Below are positions 1 through 7,554 of a stretch of 11,688 nucleotides of DNA, in pieces; position 1 is the first letter of the stretch, and every line of letters starts with the position of its first letter. The notes under the pieces are model-generated. The model was not told the DNA's origin, ran no database searches, and saw only the letters and a program-made list of their open reading frames with translations. Made by a program: the position numbers and the translations under genes. This DNA comes from Lachnospiraceae bacterium (GTDB taxonomy: Bacteria; Bacillota; Clostridia; Lachnospirales; Lachnospiraceae), in the NCBI GenBank assembly GCA_009774235.1, contig VSNJ01000132.1:1-11688 (forward strand), written 5' to 3'.

Positions 1-82
1 TTTTTATACAGTCTTAGAACTGCCTGTTGTATAGCGTTTGAAAATTACTTTTAAATTATTAAATTGTACAAAAATTATATTA

Positions 83-231
83 CTCTGGCAAATTCCAAAT
101 GTTTTACCAAAAGGCAGCTGTTATGGGGATGCTGGGGCTTTATGCACCACTGCGCATCCTATCCAAACGCAATGCGTGCAAAGCCATGTGCAATATAGCT
201 TTCGGTTGGTAAAACTTTGGAATTGCCAGAG
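83..231. repeat. Long imperfect palindrome upstream of the response regulator
   Basis: Positions 83-110 (starting CTCTGGCAAATTCC, ending GTTTTACCAA) are nearly the reverse complement of 206-231 (starting TTGGTAAAAC, ending GCCAGAG), differing by two single-base bulges. Pairing continues inward through GGCTTT (136-141) with AAAGCC (180-185) and CGCAT (153-157) with ATGCG (172-176), leaving a loop near 158-171. As RNA it would be one long bulged hairpin; as DNA it resembles a small non-autonomous palindromic element. It ends 34 nt before the response-regulator start, so it probably lies in that leader. No protein-coding signal with a ribosome site is seen in 1-264, and I found no convincing promoter there. 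Whether it is a dispersed repeat or a regulatory RNA cannot be decided from one copy. Confidence 0.7.
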
Positions 232-264
232 CCAGTAAATTTATGTAAAAGAGGGGGTTGTAAA

Positions 265-960
265 ATGGATAAAATTTTAATTGCAGATGACAATATGCAG
301 ATTACAAAAATACTAAGTGAATTTGCAAGAAAGGAAGGTTTTGAACCTGTAGTTGCTTATAATGGTGAGGAAACGGTACAATATTTTAAAAATGAACATT
401 TTGAAATAATTTTACTTGATGTAATGATGCCCAAAAAAGACGGCTTTGAAGTTTGCCGTGAAATACGCAAAATATCCAACATACCAATTATTATGATAAC
501 AGCACGTGGTGAAGATTTTGAACGCATTATGGGGCTGGATATTGGAGCAGATGATTATATTGTAAAACCATTTTCAGGAGAAGAGGTAATGGCCCGGATA
601 AGGGCTGTATTACGCCGTATTGAGCGTAAACCACAGGAAGATGCAGAGGGTATTTCATATGATAATCTTACAGTATGTTTAGAAAAAGGTCTTGTATTAA
701 TTGATGGGAAGCAGATAATACTAACTAAAAAAGAGCTAGGAATCCTATGGCTTCTGCTAGAGAATAAAGAAAAAATTTTTTCAAGGGATAATCTTTTAGA
801 CAGCCTTTGGGGATATGATTACTATGGGGACAACCGTACTGTAGACAGCCATATTAAAAGGTTGCGTGCTAAACTGGATATTGCACCACATCCAAACTGG
901 CAGATTAAAACTATATGGGGGATGGGGTATAAATTTGAGGGGGTAAATAGTGAAATATAA
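265..960 (+). CDS. OmpR/PhoB-family response regulator
   Basis: A 231-residue cytoplasmic transcription factor of normal length for the family. The receiver domain (about 1-118) shows the acidic pair D8-D9, phospho-acceptor D52 in the LLDVMMP motif, switch T79 and conserved K101 (KPF). A winged-helix DNA-binding domain (about 128-227) carries the typical RTVDSHIKRLRAK recognition helix and a C-terminal GMGYKF hairpin. The ATG at 265 is chosen because GAGGGGG (251-257) sits at the right distance; an upstream in-frame ATG at 217 lies inside the palindrome and has no ribosome site. It overlaps the downstream kinase gene by 11 bp, so the two are co-transcribed and form a cognate pair. The regulon is unknown. 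No autoregulatory direct repeats were recognised upstream. Confidence 0.95.
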   Translation: MDKILIADDNMQITKILSEFARKEGFEPVVAYNGEETVQYFKNEHFEIILLDVMMPKKDGFEVCREIRKISNIPIIMITARGEDFERIMGLDIGADDYIVKPFSGEEVMARIRAVLRRIERKPQEDAEGISYDNLTVCLEKGLVLIDGKQIILTKKELGILWLLLENKEKIFSRDNLLDSLWGYDYYGDNRTVDSHIKRLRAKLDIAPHPNWQIKTIWGMGYKFEGVNSEI

Positions 961-2401
961 AATTACAAAACGTCTTATTGGCTATTTTTCAGTTGTTTTA
1001 TTGATTTTTTCAGTTATAATAGGTGTACTTTTCCAGATTTTATTTACAAGGCATACAGCGGAAATTAACCAGCAGGAACTAAAAAAAAGGGCAATTTCTA
1101 TTGCAGATACCTTGTCACAGTTTCACCAGGAACAAGGCGGGCGTGGCAATGGCATGGGTATGGGTAATGGGTATGGTGCTTATTTAAGGTTTATTGATGA
1201 TATTGCAATGAGTAAAGTGTGGCTTGTTGATGAAAAAGCACAAAGAATTGAAATAGGACATAAAGGAAGTTCACTTTCATATGATGATATTCCAGATGGT
1301 GCAGAAGAGCTGATACAACAAGTATTCCAGGGAAATACTTTATGCAGCCAGAAGTTTGGCCAGGTACCTGGATTTCCTTGTGTAACAGCTGGTGTTCCTG
1401 TAAGGGATGAAAATGGGGATATATTTGCTGCACTTCTTCTTCACAGTCCTGTTGAAGGAATGGAACAGGCACAGAAAGATGGTACTTTTATACTGGTATG
1501 CTGTATACTTGCCGCACTTATATTTGCAACAGGGCTTTCGGTAATACTTGCACGCCATTTTATCAGGCCTTTGCAGATTATGGCTGGTGTTACAGGACAG
1601 ATTATAAAAGGCAGTTATGTACATACTGGAATAATACAAAATGATGAAATAGGTATGCTGGCAAGTAATATTGATGAATTGTCCGAGAGGCTGTCTGAGT
1701 CTGAAGCAGAAAGAAAAGAACTTGATAAAATGAGACAGGATTTTATGTCAAATATTTCACATGAATTAAGGACACCCGTTACTGTTATTAAAGGGTCTTT
1801 GGAGGTGCTTTGCCAGGGGCTTGTTACTGGCGGAGAAGAAAAAGAATATTTACACCAGATGTTTGCTGATATTTCACAGCTGCAACGGCTTGTAAATGAC
1901 CTGCTTGAACTTTCAAGGCTGCAGAATATAAGCTTTAAAATAGAGAAAACGAAAATAAACCTTACAGATGTTTTAAATGAGTCCATACGTTCTATAAGAC
2001 AGCTAGCATCAAAGAAAAATATAGTTATGAATTTAAGTGGGAGTGTACAGCCATTTCCCTTCTATGGCGATTATGGAAGGATAAGGCAGATGTTTACCAT
2101 TGTACTGGATAATGCTGTAAAATTTTCTCCGGATGGCAGCTGTATAGATATAAAAATACAGTCTGTTAATAGTAAATATGTAATTGTAATTTCAGATTAT
2201 GGAAAAGGTATTCCTGCTGGTGATATTCCACATGTTTTTGAACGTTTTTACAGGGAACAGTCTGGGCAGAACAAAAATGGCAGTGGCCTGGGGCTTTCTA
2301 TAGCAAAACAGATTGCACAACGGCATAATACAGTAATAGAGTGTGAAAGTGAATATGGCAAAGGTACAAGTTTTATATTTACATTTCCTGGAGGGGTGTA
2401 A
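950..2401 (+). CDS. Membrane sensor histidine kinase, partner of the upstream regulator
   Basis: A 483-residue HisKA-type kinase starting at GTG 950, with GAGGGGG (937-943) as ribosome site. Order: membrane helix about 10-33; an extracytoplasmic sensor region about 34-177; membrane helix about 178-201; HAMP linker about 202-255; dimerisation domain with phospho-acceptor H271 (SHELRTP); ATPase domain with N box DNAVKFS (387-393), G1 box DYGKGIP (416-422), F box ERFYR (431-435) and G2 box GSGLGLS (444-450). All catalytic motifs are intact, so it should autophosphorylate and pass phosphate to D52 of the regulator. The sensor region contains a Gly/Met/Asn-rich stretch at 63-76 and two cysteines (C132, C144) that could respond to metal or redox. 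That is inference; the ligand is not known. Translation is probably coupled to the regulator through the overlap. Confidence 0.95.
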   Translation: MKYKITKRLIGYFSVVLLIFSVIIGVLFQILFTRHTAEINQQELKKRAISIADTLSQFHQEQGGRGNGMGMGNGYGAYLRFIDDIAMSKVWLVDEKAQRIEIGHKGSSLSYDDIPDGAEELIQQVFQGNTLCSQKFGQVPGFPCVTAGVPVRDENGDIFAALLLHSPVEGMEQAQKDGTFILVCCILAALIFATGLSVILARHFIRPLQIMAGVTGQIIKGSYVHTGIIQNDEIGMLASNIDELSERLSESEAERKELDKMRQDFMSNISHELRTPVTVIKGSLEVLCQGLVTGGEEKEYLHQMFADISQLQRLVNDLLELSRLQNISFKIEKTKINLTDVLNESIRSIRQLASKKNIVMNLSGSVQPFPFYGDYGRIRQMFTIVLDNAVKFSPDGSCIDIKIQSVNSKYVIVISDYGKGIPAGDIPHVFERFYREQSGQNKNGSGLGLSIAKQIAQRHNTVIECESEYGKGTSFIFTFPGGV

Positions 2402-2480
2402 ATATTACATCTTGTATAATAATACCCTTTTTTGTAAATAGTTATTTAAAGGAAGCTTTTTAGCGAAAGGAGTACCAGAA

Positions 2481-3392
2481 GTGTACTATATTGTTATTAA
2501 TGGTGAAATTAAAAAAACTGAAGAACAAAATTTCTGGGATTGTGATAATGGAATATGTGTAGTTAAACTTTCAGAGTGGAATGAAAGCCCCGGGCTTAGG
2601 GAGAAGTCAGGTATATGGCATAAAGCAGATAAAATACATTTCTGTAAAATAGAAACACATACAGATTATATGTTTGGTACATTCCGGGTACCATCTAAAA
2701 TTAAAGGATGCAGGGATACAACATTTGCAATTTATATAACAGAAAAAAGGGTTGTGATACTTGATGATGATGGAGAAGTACAGGAGGCAGTAAAATGCCT
2801 GGCGGCAGGACCGTTACGCAGGAATTACAGCCTTAAGCGTTTTATATATGATTTTCTACTTTCATTTATCAATGAAGACCTTTTATTTTTAGAAAAACTT
2901 GAAAGGGATATTGCAGTTATTGAAGAGGATGTTCTGGCAGGACGTGCAGAGAAATTCAGTTACAGGATGTTATATTTAAAGAAAGTTATAGCAAAATTTT
3001 ACCATTATTATATACAGCTTAAGGTTATAGGAGATGAAATGGCTGCTAATGAAAATGGTTTTTTTAGTGAAAATGATGTGAAAATATTTAATATGTATGC
3101 TTCTAAAATGGAGAGGCTCGCAGATGAAACACAGCTTTTAAGGGAATATGCAATGCAGGTACAGGATGTGTACCAGTCAGAAATAGAAATAAGACAGAAT
3201 GATGTTATGAAAGTCCTTACTATAGTAACTACAATATTTCTGCCTCTGACTTTAATAGCAGGCTGGTATGGCATGAATTTTAAATATATGCCAGAAATAG
3301 AGTACCAGTATGCATATCCTGTTGTTATAGCAGCAAGTATATTAATAGTTGCTGCCAGCCTTTTTTATTTCAGAAAGAAAAAGTTCTGGTAA
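2481..3392 (+). CDS. CorA-family divalent cation channel/transporter
   Basis: A 303-residue CorA-like protein for Mg2+ or related divalent cation uptake, working as a pentamer in the cytoplasmic membrane. The N-terminal cytoplasmic funnel is followed by a long charged helical region (about 135-240), then TM1 (about 244-262), the signature GMN at 264-266 in the sequence WYGMNFKYMPE, and TM2 (about 281-297) ending in a basic tail, FRKKKFW. The acidic loop after GMN (PEIEYQYAYP) is typical. The GTG at 2481 is supported by AAAGGAG (2466-2472). The gene lies 79 bp after the histidine kinase, so it may be an output or just a neighbour. GMN-bearing relatives also include Co2+, Ni2+ and Zn2+ transporters; substrate is not assignable. 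Confidence 0.9.
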   Translation: MYYIVINGEIKKTEEQNFWDCDNGICVVKLSEWNESPGLREKSGIWHKADKIHFCKIETHTDYMFGTFRVPSKIKGCRDTTFAIYITEKRVVILDDDGEVQEAVKCLAAGPLRRNYSLKRFIYDFLLSFINEDLLFLEKLERDIAVIEEDVLAGRAEKFSYRMLYLKKVIAKFYHYYIQLKVIGDEMAANENGFFSENDVKIFNMYASKMERLADETQLLREYAMQVQDVYQSEIEIRQNDVMKVLTIVTTIFLPLTLIAGWYGMNFKYMPEIEYQYAYPVVIAASILIVAASLFYFRKKKFW

Positions 3393-3393
3393 G

Positions 3394-3402
3394 TGTTATA
3401 AT
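3394..3402 (+). promoter_or_regulatory. Extended -10 promoter candidate for the ylbJ-like gene
   Basis: TGTTATAAT just after the corA stop matches the extended -10 consensus (TG, one base, TATAAT at 3397-3402). No good -35 is seen at the expected spacing, which extended -10 promoters tolerate. It would give a leader of about 60 nt before the ATG at 3468. It resembles the housekeeping type, not a sporulation sigma-E promoter, which is notable because the B. subtilis homologue belongs to the sporulation regulon. Confidence 0.4.
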
Positions 3403-3467
3403 GAATAATGTATTAAAACCTGTCATAGCATAAAGTAAGGCTATATTATATTTATTTAAGGAGATAT

Positions 3468-4379
3468 ATGAGGCGTAAATTCTTTATTGTATGCCTTGCT
3501 TTACTTGTGCTGCTTTTTGTAATATTTCCTGATATTACAAGTAAAGGGGCAGAGAGCGGGCTTCTGCTTTGGTTTAATGTAATAATTCCTTCTTTATGCC
3601 CTTTTATGATTATTTCTACAATGCTTGTCAGGTTAAATGTTACAAGTTATATAAGCAATATGTTTTATCCTTTGCTCCATAAAGTTTTTAAACTTTCAAA
3701 AGATGGATGTTATCCTGCGGTTATTGGCATGTTATCAGGTTACCCTCTGGGTGCTAAAACTGTTGCGGATTTATATAAAATGGGCGCATTTTCAAGAAAA
3801 GAAGCACAATATGTACTTGGGTTCTGCAATAATGCAAGCCCGATGTTTTTATTTGAATATATTGGTGTAAAATGCCTGGACCTTGGCCAGCCTGTACTTA
3901 TGCTGGCAGTAGTTTATTTATCTGCATTTATTAATGCATTTCCATTATTTTACCATCCTGCCAGTGGAATTTCTGGTAATAAAGACAAATATCTGCAGAA
4001 AAAGAATTATTCCATGATGGAAGCACTTGATGACAGTATATTAAGTTCAGCAGTTACTCTTGTAAAAGTTGGTGGTTATATAATACTTTTTTCAATTCTG
4101 GCAGAACTTTTGCAGAGTATGGCAGCAGTAAGTGATATATTTAAAATAGCAGGTGCAGGGATACTTGAAATTACGACAGGCGGAGAGATAATAGCAGGTG
4201 TACAGATGCCATTATATATTAAATGTATAGTTATAAGTGCTTTTTGTGCATTTGGAGGATTGTCAAGTGTTGCACAGACATCAAGTGTGCTTATTGGTAC
4301 AGACCTTTCAACTAAAAAGTATATATTTGTAAAAGCAATAATGCAAGCCCGATGTTTTTATTTGAATATATTGGTGTAA
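3468..4379 (+). CDS. ylbJ: YlbJ-like sporulation/nucleoside-recognition membrane protein, 3' end altered by tandem duplication
   Basis: A polytopic membrane protein of the YlbJ/nucleoside-recognition (gate-domain) family; in Bacillus subtilis YlbJ is needed for proper spore formation. Family features are an N-terminal hydrophobic segment (about 5-20), LLLWFNVIIPSLCPFMI (32-48), the conserved GYPLGAKTVADLYK (91-104), CNNASPMFLF (120-129), and a glycine-rich hydrophobic C-terminal half. The ATG at 3468 has AAGGAG (3458-3463). Codons 1-290 look normal. Then the reading frame enters the second copy of a 509-bp tandem duplication in the wrong frame and adds IMQARCFYLNILV before a stop. Joining position 4336 to 4846 restores a 308-residue protein ending ARQALIAAALAAVIFCYGL. 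The altered product therefore loses only its last 18 hydrophobic residues, so partial function is possible. The family call is from recognition of motifs, not a search. Confidence 0.8.
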   Translation: MRRKFFIVCLALLVLLFVIFPDITSKGAESGLLLWFNVIIPSLCPFMIISTMLVRLNVTSYISNMFYPLLHKVFKLSKDGCYPAVIGMLSGYPLGAKTVADLYKMGAFSRKEAQYVLGFCNNASPMFLFEYIGVKCLDLGQPVLMLAVVYLSAFINAFPLFYHPASGISGNKDKYLQKKNYSMMEALDDSILSSAVTLVKVGGYIILFSILAELLQSMAAVSDIFKIAGAGILEITTGGEIIAGVQMPLYIKCIVISAFCAFGGLSSVAQTSSVLIGTDLSTKKYIFVKAIMQARCFYLNILV

Positions 4380-4845
4380 AATGCCTGGACCTTGGCCAGC
4401 CTGTACTTATGCTGGCAGTAGTTTATTTATCTGCATTTATTAATGCATTTCCATTATTTTACCATCCTGCCAGTGGAATTTCTGGTAATAAAGACAAATA
4501 TCTGCAGAAAAAGAATTATTCCATGATGGAAGCACTTGATGACAGTATATTAAGTTCAGCAGTTACTCTTGTAAAAGTTGGTGGTTATATAATACTTTTT
4601 TCAATTCTGGCAGAACTTTTGCAGAGTATGGCAGCAGTAAGTGATATATTTAAAATAGCAGGTGCAGGGATACTTGAAATTACGACAGGCGGAGAGATAA
4701 TAGCAGGTGTACAGATGCCATTATATATTAAATGTATAGTTATAAGTGCTTTTTGTGCATTTGGAGGATTGTCAAGTGTTGCACAGACATCAAGTGTGCT
4801 TATTGGTACAGACCTTTCAACTAAAAAGTATATATTTGTAAAAGC
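3826..4845 (+). repeat. Exact tandem duplication, 509-bp unit, inside the ylbJ-like gene
   Basis: Positions 3826-4336 are repeated at 4335-4845 with no difference found on reading both copies base by base. The offset is 509 bp and the copies share a 2-bp GC at the junction (4335-4336), which is the microhomology expected of a simple duplication joint. Because 509 is not a multiple of three, the second copy is out of frame with the first. No transposase, terminal repeats or other mobile signature accompanies it. Identity with no divergence means a very recent event, a cultured or population variant, or an assembly error. Confidence 0.95.
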
Positions 4846-4903
4846 CAGGCAGGCATTAATTGCAGCAGCACTTGCAGCTGTTATATTTTGTTACGGGCTG
4901 TAA
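4335..4903 (+). pseudogene. Out-of-frame 3' fragment of the ylbJ-like gene
   Basis: This stretch carries the second copy of codons 120-290 plus the original 3' end of the gene (RQALIAAALAAVIFCYGL and its stop). It has an open frame with an ATG at 4352, but there is no ribosome site before that ATG, and the start lies within what is internal coding sequence in copy one. I therefore do not expect a separate protein. Deleting one 509-bp unit would fuse it back to the upstream part and restore the full-length gene. Confidence 0.8.
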
Positions 4904-4933
4904 GCAAACAGGTTTAAAGTATATCCTGTTGTG

Positions 4934-4952
4934 TGCCTGTATGACGCAGGCA
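4934..4952 (+). other. Small hairpin after ylbJ, not a clear terminator
   Basis: TGCCTG (4934-4939) can pair with CAGGCA (4947-4952) around a 7-base loop. An AACAGG...CCTGTT pairing lies just before it. Neither is followed by a run of T, so this is not a classic rho-independent terminator. The 202-bp gap 4904-5105 otherwise contains only the promoter and the leader hairpin of the next gene. Confidence 0.3.
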
Positions 4953-4989
4953 GGCTTGTACATTCTAATGCCTGTCCGGAAATAAATAT

Positions 4990-5018
4990 TAGACATAAGG
5001 CGGCGGCAGGTGTATAAT
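4990..5018 (+). promoter_or_regulatory. Sigma-A-type promoter for the M18 aminopeptidase gene
   Basis: TAGACA (4990-4995) and TATAAT (5013-5018) are separated by exactly 17 bp, one mismatch from the full consensus in total. Transcription would start near 5025, giving a leader of about 80 nt that contains the hairpin at 5034-5057 before the ATG at 5106. Confidence 0.65.
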
Positions 5019-5033
5019 TGTATTAATTTGGAA

Positions 5034-5057
5034 AGCCAGGAAGATACCTGCCTGGCT
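5034..5057 (+). other. Leader hairpin before the M18 aminopeptidase gene
   Basis: AGCCAGG (5034-5040) pairs with CCTGGCT (5051-5057) around a 10-base loop. A shorter alternative, CAGG (5037-5040) with CCTG (5047-5050), competes for the same strand. No T run follows, so a role in mRNA stability or translation is more plausible than termination. No known riboswitch class is recognised. Confidence 0.4.
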
Positions 5058-5105
5058 GGAATAATATAATATTTGTAATTATATTTATTGGAATTGGAGG
5101 ACATT

Positions 5106-6485
5106 ATGGAAAGAAAAAATGCGTGGAAAGATTATAAGGAAAAAGATTTAAAAGACCTTGAAAAACTTTGTAAAGATTACCGTGGTTTCCTGTCTTTATG
5201 TAAGACAGAAAGGGAGTGCACTAAGGAAATTGTAAAGCTTGCAAAAGGAAAGGGATATATATCTATAGAAGATGCAATAGCAGCTGGCAAACCTCTTAAA
5301 ACAGGTGATAAGATTTATGCTGTTTGTATGGATAAATCAGTTGTTTTATTTAATATTGGAAAGAAACCTTTAGAAGAAGGCTTAAATATTCTTGGTGCAC
5401 ATATTGATTCACCACGTATTGATATAAAACAAAATCCTTTGTATGAAGAAAGTGAACTGGCGTATTTTGATACACATTACTATGGAGGAATTAAAAAATA
5501 CCAGTGGGTAACTATACCACTTGCTATACATGGAGTGATAGTTAAGAAAAATGGTGAAAAGGAAGAAGTATGCATAGGTGAAAAAGAGGACGACCCTGTA
5601 TTCTGTATAACAGACCTGCTTGTACATCTTGCGGGTGAGCAGATGGAGAAGAAGGCAGCAAAGGTTATAGAAGGTGAAAAGCTTGATTTGTTAATCGGAA
5701 GCATGCCAGTTAATGATAATGAAAAAGATACTGTTAAGAGAAATGTAATGGCAATACTTAAGGATACTTATAAAATAGAAGAAGAAGATTTTATGTCTGC
5801 TGAACTTGAAATTGTACCAGCAGGCGGTGCACGTGAGCTTGGAATTGACAAAAGCATGATTATTTCATATGGCCAGGATGACAGGGTATGTGCTTATACA
5901 TCACTTGCAGCAATGCTTGAAATGGAAGACGTGGACAAGACATCCTGCTGCCTGCTTGTGGACAAGGAAGAGATTGGAAGTGTCGGGGCTACAGGCATGC
6001 AGTCACGTTTCTTTGAAAATACCCTTTCAGAACTTATAGAACTTGAAAATGGATATTCTGGTTTAAAATTAAGGCGCTGCCTTAAAAACAGCAGGATGCT
6101 TTCTTCTGATGTAAATGCAGCATATGACCCTTTGTTTGCAGATGCATTTGAGAAGAAAAATTCATCATATTGCGGAAAGGGTGTTGTGTTCAGTAAGTTT
6201 ACAGGAAGCCGTGGAAAGTCTGGTTCTAATGATGCTAATGCTGAATATCTTGCCGTACTCCGTAAAATTATGGATGATAATAAAGTTAATTACCAGATGG
6301 CAGAACTTGGCAAAGTAGATGTTGGCGGCGGTGGTACTATTGCATATATATTATCACTATATGGAATGGAAGTAATTGACTGTGGAGTGGCAGTTTTAAA
6401 TATGCATGCACCTTGGGAAATTACAAGCAAAGCGGATATATATGAAACTAAGAAATGTTATATGGCATTTCTTAAAGATGCATAA
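5106..6485 (+). CDS. M18-family zinc aminopeptidase
   Basis: A 459-residue cytoplasmic metallo-aminopeptidase of the M18 (aminopeptidase I/aspartyl aminopeptidase) family, which removes N-terminal residues from peptides and works as a large dodecameric shell. Visible metal and catalytic motifs in order: GAHIDSPRIDIK with H99 and D101; YGQDDRVCA with D258-D259; DKEEIGSVGATG with the catalytic/metal pair E288-E289; SSDVNAAYDP with D335; and the C-terminal MHAPWEITSKAD with H434. All are present, so it should be active. ATG 5106 is chosen because GGAGG (5096-5100) lies 5 bases before it; an in-frame ATG at 5088 precedes that site. It has its own promoter at 4990-5018 and may be followed in the same transcript by the Nudix gene. 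Residue preference cannot be read from sequence. Confidence 0.92.
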   Translation: MERKNAWKDYKEKDLKDLEKLCKDYRGFLSLCKTERECTKEIVKLAKGKGYISIEDAIAAGKPLKTGDKIYAVCMDKSVVLFNIGKKPLEEGLNILGAHIDSPRIDIKQNPLYEESELAYFDTHYYGGIKKYQWVTIPLAIHGVIVKKNGEKEEVCIGEKEDDPVFCITDLLVHLAGEQMEKKAAKVIEGEKLDLLIGSMPVNDNEKDTVKRNVMAILKDTYKIEEEDFMSAELEIVPAGGARELGIDKSMIISYGQDDRVCAYTSLAAMLEMEDVDKTSCCLLVDKEEIGSVGATGMQSRFFENTLSELIELENGYSGLKLRRCLKNSRMLSSDVNAAYDPLFADAFEKKNSSYCGKGVVFSKFTGSRGKSGSNDANAEYLAVLRKIMDDNKVNYQMAELGKVDVGGGGTIAYILSLYGMEVIDCGVAVLNMHAPWEITSKADIYETKKCYMAFLKDA

Positions 6486-6608
6486 GGATTTATCTGTATA
6501 GGGGGAAGAGGGGATGGATGGGCAGTGTCTGGCTGGATTTGGCACAGATATGCTACAAAGATGGAATGCAGGCTGTGAAAATGGATTGCCAGGCATTCCC
6601 TGGAATAT

Positions 6609-6622
6609 GGAGGCTGGATTTG
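6609..6622 (+). promoter_or_regulatory. Ribosome site and TTG start that set the N-terminus of the Nudix fusion
   Basis: GGAGG (6609-6613) is followed after six bases by TTG (6620-6622). Upstream in-frame ATGs at 6518, 6566 and 6581 have weaker or absent sites. The GGGGGAAG tract at 6501 could serve 6518, but starting there adds 34 residues that look unlike a Nudix N-terminus. Confidence 0.7.
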
Positions 6623-7474
6623 GAAGTTGAAAAATGGGATTTATATACAAAGTACAGGGAAAATACAGGAAAAGAACATATACGTGGGGAAGAACTGCCA
6701 GATGGTTATTACCATCTGGTAGTCCATGTATGGATAAGAAACAGCAAAGGTGAATACCTGATATCCCAAAGGGCAGCAGACTGTACCATATTTCCATTAA
6801 AATGGGAATGTACAGGAGGTTCTGTTATAAAAGGTGAGAACAGCATTGAAGGTGCAATACGTGAAACTAAAGAGGAAGTGGGTATTACCCTTCTGCCAGG
6901 GCAGGGAGAGCTGTTATTTAGTAAGATATGTGGGGAAATTGATGGAACCAGGTTTAATAATATAATGGATGTGTGGCTTTTTAATTATGACGGGGAAGTT
7001 TCACTTGATAATGCAACTACTGCTGAAGTAGCAGACTTCCGATGGATGAAGACAGATGAAATAAAGGAATTGTATGACAGAGGGGATTTTGTAAATACTA
7101 TGGATTATTTTTTCTGTGCTTTTGATACATATAAGCCGGATTACAGCAGTATTATTGGCAGTATAGTTAAAGGGAATGTGGACCGTCCACTGGGTTCGTT
7201 CCATCCAAGGCATAAAGAAATGGCCTATCCATTAAATTATGGGTATGTAGATGGCATCCTGGCTGGGGACGGGGCAGAACAGGATGTTTATATATTTGGG
7301 ACGGACAAGCCGTTAGACAGGTTTGAAGGAAAGGTTGTGGCAGTATTCCACCGCTTTAATGATGTGGAAGATAAATGGATTGTGTCACTTGACGGGAAAG
7401 ATATCCCGGATGAAATAATCTTAGGTGATATTTCATTCCAGGAACAATTTTTTTATGGAAAGCTGTACAGGTAA
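6620..7474 (+). CDS. Nudix hydrolase fused to a pyrophosphatase-like domain
   Basis: A 284-residue cytoplasmic protein from the TTG at 6620, beginning MEVEKWDLYTKYRENTG, which fits the IDI/YfcD-like Nudix N-terminus. The Nudix box is complete at residues 67-89: G67, E73, R81-E82, E85-E86, G88. Such enzymes hydrolyse nucleoside diphosphate-linked substrates and need Mg2+. Residues about 174-284 form a second domain containing NVDRPLGSFHPRHKEMAYP, NYGYVDGI, GDGAEQDVYIFG and HRFNDVEDKWIVS. It resembles small clostridial proteins annotated as inorganic pyrophosphatases, although the classic family I DxDPxD signature is not evident. A plausible logic is that one half releases pyrophosphate or nucleotide products handled by the other; this is inference. 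It follows the M18 gene by 134 bp with no terminator between them. Domain calls are from motif recognition; the second is less certain. Confidence 0.85.
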   Translation: MEVEKWDLYTKYRENTGKEHIRGEELPDGYYHLVVHVWIRNSKGEYLISQRAADCTIFPLKWECTGGSVIKGENSIEGAIRETKEEVGITLLPGQGELLFSKICGEIDGTRFNNIMDVWLFNYDGEVSLDNATTAEVADFRWMKTDEIKELYDRGDFVNTMDYFFCAFDTYKPDYSSIIGSIVKGNVDRPLGSFHPRHKEMAYPLNYGYVDGILAGDGAEQDVYIFGTDKPLDRFEGKVVAVFHRFNDVEDKWIVSLDGKDIPDEIILGDISFQEQFFYGKLYR

Positions 7475-7526
7475 TAAGTAAATAACATTGGGCCATAAAT
7501 AAGCCAGATACCCGCAGCAGGTAGCA

Positions 7527-7554
7527 GGGCATGGCTTATGCTAAAGCCATGCCC
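7527..7554. other. Perfect 11-bp-stem hairpin
   Basis: GGGCATGGCTT (7527-7537) and AAGCCATGCCC (7544-7554) are exact reverse complements around a 6-base loop. It lies 52 nt after the Nudix stop and directly abuts the long palindrome that follows, sharing its last two bases. No T run follows on either strand, so it is not a standard intrinsic terminator, though it could protect or bound the 3' end of the Nudix transcript. Confidence 0.75.

Noticed and set aside
38..238. Open frame of 66 codons at the window start
   Set aside because: It lies across the long palindrome, has no ribosome site and its composition reflects the inverted repeat, not a protein.
2412..2420. TATAAT at 2415-2420 as a promoter for the corA gene
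   Set aside because: A good -10 but no recognisable -35 at 16-18 bp and no correct extended -10 spacing; in AT-rich sequence this is expected by chance.
4352..4903. Second copy of the ylbJ part as an independent gene
   Set aside because: No ribosome site precedes its ATG and its sequence is the internal part of copy one, so it is a duplication remnant.
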